Below are positions 32,497-36,772 of a stretch of 36,772 bases of DNA, one piece after another. Source of the DNA: Brevibacillus massiliensis. Its GTDB lineage: Bacteria > Bacillota > Bacilli > Brevibacillales > Brevibacillaceae. The stretch is taken from assembly GCF_000311785.1 (NCBI RefSeq), contig NZ_HE978551.1, forward strand, positions 27,226 to 63,997, given 5' to 3'. The stretch's first letter is position 1. Every line of letters begins with the position of its first letter. Position numbers and translations under genes: made by a program. The notes under the pieces were generated by a model, which saw only the letters and a program-made list of their open reading frames with translations, searched no databases and had not been told where the DNA came from.

Positions 32497-33567
32497 TTAA
32501 GATCGCTGATCGACAGATAATCGTTCCCTGATCAGGCGCGCCCTGCGTTCATCACGCTGTTCCGGCGTCAGCTTCTGACCGGCATGCTGCTGCAGGAAAC
32601 CCGGCTGCGTCATGACCAGAAGTTCATTCAACGTAAACGCGGATACGTTTTTAATTATGCCCAGATCAATGCCCAATCGAACGTCGGAAAGCCGTTGGGC
32701 TGCTTCTTTTGATTCCACTGTCCGGGCGTAAAGCAGGATGCCGTACGAGCGGCAGATCCTGTCTTCCAGGGCGGTGCGGGAGTTTTCCTGGAGATAACGG
32801 CGCGCTGCCCGCTCCTGTTCAATAATCTGTTTTGCCACGCTGTAAAGGTTTGACAGGATGTCATTTTCCGACATGCCCAGAGTTACCTGATTGGACAACT
32901 GAAACAGGTTTCCCAAAGCTTCACTGCCTTCCCCGTAGAGCCCGCGGACGACCAAACCCACCTGGTTAATCGCCTGGAGGATCCGGCTGATTTGTTGAGT
33001 CATCACCAATGCCGGCAGGTGAAGCATGACAGAGGCCCTAATCCCTGTTCCCACGTTGGTCGGACAACTGGTTAAATATCCGCGTTGCTCGTCAAACGCG
33101 TAATTGACGTACTTTTCGAAGATGTCGTCTATGCGGCTTCCCGCCTCCCAAGCCTCCGTCAATTGGAAACCGGGCAAAAACACCTGAATCCGAATATGAT
33201 CCTCTTCGTTGACCATGATGCTGACCGACTGGTCGCTGCTCAAGAGGACTGCACCTTTGCGAGACTCCTCGGCCAGATTGGGACTGATCAAGTGTTTCTC
33301 CACCAGTACCCGTTTTTCCAGGGCATTCAGTTGATCCATCCTGATCATTTCCAGCGGAGTGATCTTCTTCATCGCATCGGTCCGACACACCTCCGACACT
33401 TTGCGGACCACCTCTTCCGCCTGGGTGTCGGTAGCCAGCAAAGGGAAGGGATGGTGCTGCAAGTTTCGCGCGATGCGCAGGCGGGTACTGATCACGATGT
33501 CGGAATCAGGGCCGACGCCCTTCATCCAATTGCTCCAAGGATGCTCAATAAACTGTTGCAAGGACAT
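32497..33567 (-). CDS. mcsB: Protein arginine kinase McsB
   Basis: McsB phosphorylates arginines on unwanted proteins, tagging them for ClpCP. It also inactivates the CtsR repressor. I start it at ATG 33567 (356 residues, [17 protein letters not shown]) because an upstream in-frame GTG at 33579 lies inside the GGAGGTG site. The phosphagen-kinase-like core has Ser-Thr-Arg-Leu-Arg (STRLRIARN), Cys168 in [12 protein letters not shown], and Glu213 in YGEGSEALG. The phosphoarginine-sensing RDxxRA motif is intact at 338-343 (RDERRA). It lies 21 bp after mcsA. Confidence 0.96.
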   Translation of the reverse strand: MSLQQFIEHPWSNWMKGVGPDSDIVISTRLRIARNLQHHPFPLLATDTQAEEVVRKVSEVCRTDAMKKITPLEMIRMDQLNALEKRVLVEKHLISPNLAEESRKGAVLLSSDQSVSIMVNEEDHIRIQVFLPGFQLTEAWEAGSRIDDIFEKYVNYAFDEQRGYLTSCPTNVGTGIRASVMLHLPALVMTQQISRILQAINQVGLVVRGLYGEGSEALGNLFQLSNQVTLGMSENDILSNLYSVAKQIIEQERAARRYLQENSRTALEDRICRSYGILLYARTVESKEAAQRLSDVRLGIDLGIIKNVSAFTLNELLVMTQPGFLQQHAGQKLTPEQRDERRARLIRERLSVDQRS

Positions 33568-33588
33568 GGGCTGCCTCACCTCCTTTCG

Positions 33589-34128
33589 TCACGACTGAGC
33601 GATTCTTTGCTCCAAGGCGCGAATCCGGTCGCGAATTTCCGCAGCCTTTTCAAACTCCTCGGTGGAGACGTACCTTTGCAGTGCTGTCTTGAGCTGTTCC
33701 AGTTCTTTGCGAAGTTTGATCTGACCGCCCGTCCGCTCCGGAACTTTGCCTATGTGATTGGTATTCCCGTGTATCCTTCTAAACAGCGGGTCGAGCCGCT
33801 CGCCGAAATACTGATAGCAGTCACTGCAGCCAAAGCGGCCGCTCTTGCTGAACTGGGCGTAAGTAAGACCGCAGGTTTCACAGCGAAGCTGTTTTGCCTG
33901 TGCCGTTGTCTGGGCGGAAGACGAGGTATGTCCGTTTCCTTTTCCCATCGGATCGAAGTTAAGCAGTCCGGACAGCAGGTTGTGAATGCTGAAGTTGTTA
34001 AAACCAGAGATGACATCGCCTTTTTCCTTGGCACAATGTTCACAAATATGGTATTCCGTTTTTTCACCGTTGATAATCTTTGTCAGATGCAAGGTTGCCG
34101 GACGCTTGCCACACTCTTCGCAATTCAT
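33589..34128 (-). CDS. mcsA: McsA, zinc-binding activator of McsB
   Basis: McsA binds and activates the McsB kinase and helps control CtsR. Four CxxC pairs are present: CEEC (3-6), CEHC (29-32), CETC and CSDC, typical of two treble-clef zinc sites. A C-terminal UVR domain follows (EQLKTALQRYVSTEEFEKAAEIRDRIRALEQ). I start at ATG 34128 because AGGTG is six bases upstream and the protein then opens MNCEEC, like B. subtilis MICQEC. The GTG at 34137, directly after the ctsR stop, is less likely. It is the second gene of the operon. Confidence 0.95.
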   Translation of the reverse strand: MNCEECGKRPATLHLTKIINGEKTEYHICEHCAKEKGDVISGFNNFSIHNLLSGLLNFDPMGKGNGHTSSSAQTTAQAKQLRCETCGLTYAQFSKSGRFGCSDCYQYFGERLDPLFRRIHGNTNHIGKVPERTGGQIKLRKELEQLKTALQRYVSTEEFEKAAEIRDRIRALEQRIAQS

Positions 34129-34137
34129 TCCTTTCAC

Positions 34138-34602
34138 CTACCTTATCAAGATGGCTGCAATCATGTGCTTTAAAATGTTGGCCCGCAATTGATCGCGAAG
34201 CTCCAGCTCCACGCCAAGTACGGAACGGGATGTAGCCGTCTTCATCAGCAGCGCTTCCCGGGAGTTGATGATTCCTTCTTCCAACAGCCGGTCTATAATG
34301 GAGTGTCCCACCGACTGCGAGATGCTGTCCCCGATCAGTTCTTCCGTCAGCAGCTCCTGCAGTTTTGCCCTGTTGACGATTTGCCCTTTGCGTATGCGAA
34401 TGAATCCGCCTCCACCTCGTTTACTTTCTACAATATATCCCTTTTCAATCGTAAAACGCGTATTGATGACATAATTGATCTGTGAAGGCACGCATTGAAA
34501 CAAATCGGCAAGCTCGCTTCGCTGGATCTCAATCGACCCCGTTGGACTTTCCTGCAGTATCCGCTTGAGATGTTGTTCAATCACGTCCGAAATGTTACGC
34601 AA
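34138..34602 (-). CDS. ctsR: Class III stress response repressor CtsR
   Basis: CtsR is the heat-sensing repressor of clp genes in Gram-positives. The 154-residue protein begins MRNISDVIEQHLKRIL and has a winged helix. The tetraglycine wing (Gly63-66) is preceded by Arg62, the site McsB phosphorylates in related species. A C-terminal dimerisation and McsB-contact domain follows. Translation begins at TTG with GAGGAGG seven bases upstream. Its own operator (34693-34709) overlaps the start of transcription, so it represses ctsR-mcsA-mcsB-clpC. Confidence 0.97.
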   Translation of the reverse strand: MRNISDVIEQHLKRILQESPTGSIEIQRSELADLFQCVPSQINYVINTRFTIEKGYIVESKRGGGGFIRIRKGQIVNRAKLQELLTEELIGDSISQSVGHSIIDRLLEEGIINSREALLMKTATSRSVLGVELELRDQLRANILKHMIAAILIR

Positions 34603-34692
34603 GGTGCTGCCTCCTCATTCAACTTATTTCAATCTTCGGTCAACCCGACCTTTCTTGTTTTGCCATATGGAAAGTGTTGACTCCATATTGAC

Positions 34693-34709
34693 TTTGACTA
34701 TATTTGACT
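34693..34709 (-). promoter_or_regulatory. CtsR operator
   Basis: On the minus strand the direct repeat AGTCAAA-TAT-AGTCAAA matches the CtsR consensus RGTCAAA-NAN-RGTCAAA exactly. It starts four bases after the -10 and covers the transcription start. Two looser half-sites (AGTCAA) follow downstream, at about 34688-34693 and 34678-34683. Confidence 0.94.
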
Positions 34710-34712
34710 TTA

Positions 34713-34741
34713 ATTATAATACGTTTTTTTTCAGCTGACAA
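34713..34741 (-). promoter_or_regulatory. Sigma-A promoter of the ctsR operon
   Basis: On the minus strand TTGTCA (34736-34741) and a perfect TATAAT (34713-34718) are 17 bp apart. The CtsR box lies directly downstream. Confidence 0.9.
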
Positions 34742-34784
34742 TACCTTATCCCCCCTCTATTGTTTACGAATTATCGGCTTTTGA

Positions 34785-34818
34785 AACAACAAAACCATCC
34801 CATATTTAATGGAATGGT
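34785..34818 (-). terminator. Intrinsic terminator after the HAD phosphatase gene
   Basis: On the minus strand a 10-bp stem (34794-34803 with 34809-34818, one G-U pair) is followed by UUUUG and more U. It begins nine bases after the stop codon and separates this unit from ctsR. Confidence 0.8.
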
Positions 34819-34826
34819 CCTATGCT

Positions 34827-35498
34827 CTACACGCGATGAAAAAATGGAATATGGTCAGCTATTTGACGAAATTCGCGAACAATCACGTCTGCTCCGTCTA
34901 ATTCCCCGTCTTTGGCAAATCCAAAATCACAGCCGATCGTGAACAGGCGGTTGGCCTTGCCTGCCTCAACGTCAGAACGGCGGTCTCCCACCATCACGGC
35001 TTCCTGGATCGAATAGTCCTGTAACAGTTTGGCTACCAGGTCCTTTTTAGACGCGGTCTTGAATCGGCCTGCCGAGTAGAGATCGGTAAACAGGTGCTTC
35101 ATTTGAAAATGCTCACAGATCGCCTCTACGTAGTGTTCCAATCCGTTGCTCGTGACAAACAGGGCAATCCCCTGGTCATAAAATGCCTGCAAAAGCTCTA
35201 CGGCTCCGGGGTACAGTTCTGTAGCACCGGCTCTCAGCAGCTCGACTTCGTAGTTCAGCATCAATTCGTCAGCGAGAACCTTTACTTCCTCGCTCGCCCC
35301 GGGCAGCAGTGTATCCCACAACTGCGCCAGGGTCATCCCCAAAACATTGGTCAATTGAGCATCATCAGGCGTCTCTCCCGACCAGAGATTTCGCTCGCGA
35401 AGCTCGTCGAATGTTCGGCGGAAAGCAGGGACAGCCAGCTTCTCCGTCTGCAGTAACGTTCCGTCCATATCAAAAAAAATGGCGTGCCTTATGGTCAT
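34827..35498 (-). CDS. HAD-superfamily hydrolase (phosphatase)
   Basis: This 223-residue protein has all HAD motifs: DMDGT (10-14, nucleophile Asp10), TSN, the motif III lysine (KTASKK), and GDRRSD with acidic residues for Mg. A helical cap (about 16-90) follows motif I, as in phosphoglycolate phosphatase-like and pyrophosphatase PpaX-like enzymes. The substrate cannot be read from sequence. It follows the glycosyltransferase gene by six bases, so the two are cotranscribed and possibly linked in lipid or sugar-phosphate metabolism; that link is inference. Confidence 0.88.
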   Translation of the reverse strand: MTIRHAIFFDMDGTLLQTEKLAVPAFRRTFDELRERNLWSGETPDDAQLTNVLGMTLAQLWDTLLPGASEEVKVLADELMLNYEVELLRAGATELYPGAVELLQAFYDQGIALFVTSNGLEHYVEAICEHFQMKHLFTDLYSAGRFKTASKKDLVAKLLQDYSIQEAVMVGDRRSDVEAGKANRLFTIGCDFGFAKDGELDGADVIVREFRQIADHIPFFHRV

Positions 35499-35504
35499 CG
35501 ACTA

Positions 35505-36614
35505 TCATCCTTTCAGTTCCATATCCCTAGCGATAAATCGTGCGATCTGCTTTGCGGCATCCGGTTTTGCCACCGTCAGGGCCATCCGCTTTATATAGTT
35601 AACCTTGGTCGGGTTTTGCAGCAACTCTTCAATAAAGTATATCAGTTGTTCGATCATATTGGCGTGAACAGCACACCCGTTGTTCAGCAGGAAGTGGCTG
35701 TTTCGCTCTTCCTGTCCGGGCAGGGGGTTGTAGATGATCATCGGTACCTGTTTACTGAGGACCTCCGCTGTGGTTAAGCCTCCCGATTTGGTAATGATTA
35801 AATCCGCTACCTCGAGGTACTCGTGAAAGTTATCGATGTAACCCAGTGGAACGACATCATGCCTGAAGGTGCTGTCCGTCACCTTGCGATACAGCTTTTG
35901 ATTGAGCCCTGTCAGCACAAATACTTTCAGCGGCTGCTCAATCTGATCTAGGCCGCGCAAAACCTTGTCCATTGGTCCGAGGCCCAGGCCGCCCCCCGAA
36001 AGAATAATGGTTTTTTGTTCAGGGGACAGGGAGAACTTCTCCATCAAATCAATCTTGTTTAAAGGGAGGCTGAACTTTTTCATGATCGGAATCCCCATCG
36101 GCTTAAACTTCTGGTAGTCGTGACGATAAACATCGACGAGGTAGTAAAGCTGTTCATGGGCGATAAAGTAATAATTAATATGATGGTTTATCCACGAGGG
36201 GTGGATCGTGTAATCTGTAATAATCGTGTAGATGGGCATTGTCCACTCATTGCGTCCCTTGAGCACAGACAACATGCAGCTGGCGAACGGATGGGTTGCT
36301 ATGAACGCATCCGGGTTGGCACTGTTAATCAGTTTTTTTAGATTATTGGCCAACAACTTGTTCATAATGACGTTCATGTCAAAAAAGCGGGTCTTCTCTG
36401 TATTATGGTATATCCTCCCCCACATTTTAGGGGATATTTTTAACAAATTCGTATAGCTCTCCAAGAGGATCTTGTGAAAAGTAGGACTGATGTATTCCAA
36501 TGTGTCGATAATCATCGTTGCGCATCCTATTTCCGCCAAGCTTTCCTGCATTGCCCTCGCAGCTTGGTTGTGGCCGTTGCCAATCGAGGCGGAAAAAATC
36601 AAGACCTTCTTCAT
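35505..36614 (-). CDS. MGDG-synthase/UgtP-like glycosyltransferase
   Basis: This 369-residue GT-B (GT28 family) protein starts KKVLIFSASIGNGHNQAARAM, the N-terminal MGDG-synthase motif with GxGH. The C-terminal half has ILSGGGLGLG and the donor-binding block KSGGLTTAEVL ... YNPLPGQEERN. Relatives include diacylglycerol glucosyltransferase UgtP (glycolipid anchor for lipoteichoic acid) and MurG-like enzymes. It acts at the inner face of the membrane. A GAGGAG site precedes the ATG. Which sugar and lipid it uses is not visible. It pairs with the HAD gene, six bases downstream. Confidence 0.88.
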   Translation of the reverse strand: MKKVLIFSASIGNGHNQAARAMQESLAEIGCATMIIDTLEYISPTFHKILLESYTNLLKISPKMWGRIYHNTEKTRFFDMNVIMNKLLANNLKKLINSANPDAFIATHPFASCMLSVLKGRNEWTMPIYTIITDYTIHPSWINHHINYYFIAHEQLYYLVDVYRHDYQKFKPMGIPIMKKFSLPLNKIDLMEKFSLSPEQKTIILSGGGLGLGPMDKVLRGLDQIEQPLKVFVLTGLNQKLYRKVTDSTFRHDVVPLGYIDNFHEYLEVADLIITKSGGLTTAEVLSKQVPMIIYNPLPGQEERNSHFLLNNGCAVHANMIEQLIYFIEELLQNPTKVNYIKRMALTVAKPDAAKQIARFIARDMELKG

Positions 36615-36772
36615 CTCTGTCTCCTCGCTAATTTTCGCCCTTGATTGTCAAAAGAACTTCATGAAAATCCGTTTCACTCCCCCCCCTTCATGTTAGTCTA
36701 CGTTAGAAGAAGCCGCAAGTATCATCCTGATTATTTTACACTACTTCATAAAAACCTCCCGATGTCAGTTCT
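36615..36772. other. Upstream region of the glycosyltransferase gene
   Basis: This 158-base edge region has no gene I can support. On the minus strand a weak promoter (TTGCGG, 17 bp, TAACAT, about 36691-36719) is the best candidate. The region is cut by the window end. Confidence 0.3.

Overview
The window is a stretch of conserved bacterial core chromosome from a low-GC Gram-positive of the order Bacillales. The evidence is the gene order (ctsR-mcsA-mcsB-clpC-radA-disA ... yacL-ispD-ispF-gltX-cysE-cysS-mrnC-rlmB-yacP-sigH-rpmG-secE-nusG-rplK-rplA-rplJ-rplL-rpoB-rpoC-rplGB-rpsL-rpsG-fusA-tuf), a sporulation sigma factor, a Cys T-box, a CtsR box, and strong GGAGG ribosome binding sites with frequent GTG/TTG starts. 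The moderate GC content and the pssA gene between disA and yacL suggest Brevibacillus or another Paenibacillaceae-like lineage rather than Bacillus subtilis itself; this placement is inference. I see 35 protein genes. All but one lie on the minus strand, so transcription runs from right to left. There are no tRNA or rRNA genes, insertion sequences, CRISPR arrays, prophage genes or broken genes.

Right end (34.8-36.8 kb): a UgtP/MGDG-synthase-like glycosyltransferase and a HAD phosphatase, closed by a terminator. 30.0-34.7 kb: the CtsR stress operon ctsR-mcsA-mcsB-clpC, starting from a promoter overlapped by a CtsR box and ending in a terminator. 26.6-29.9 kb: radA, disA (c-di-AMP synthase) and pssA (phosphatidylserine synthase). 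26.1-26.5 kb: the only plus-strand gene, a 131-residue protein with a MazG-like but incomplete metal motif, divergent from yacL. 17.2-25.8 kb: yacL, ispD/ispF (isoprenoid precursors), gltX, a Cys-specific T-box, cysE/cysS, mrnC, rlmB, yacP/rae1 and sigH.

12.7-17.0 kb: rpmG-secE-nusG, rplK-rplA, rplJ-rplL and an rRNA-type methyltransferase. 0.2-12.4 kb: rpoB-rpoC, then the str operon (rplGB, rpsL, rpsG, fusA, tuf) with its own near-consensus promoter. A terminator follows tuf, and a promoter at the left edge probably serves the S10 operon.

The coding content is ordinary. I found no new multi-gene system. The information worth a second look is in the non-coding leaders. There are two matching L1-operator-like hairpins (before rplK and before rplA). 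An intrinsic terminator sits in the L10 leader. The rpoB leader has a promoter upstream of a terminator and alternative hairpins near the start codon. The rpmG leader has mutually exclusive hairpins. A perfect 16-bp palindrome lies inside the yacL promoter spacer, and a 12-bp inverted repeat lies between fusA and tuf. Together they suggest that expression of the transcription and translation machinery here is set largely by RNA-level attenuation.
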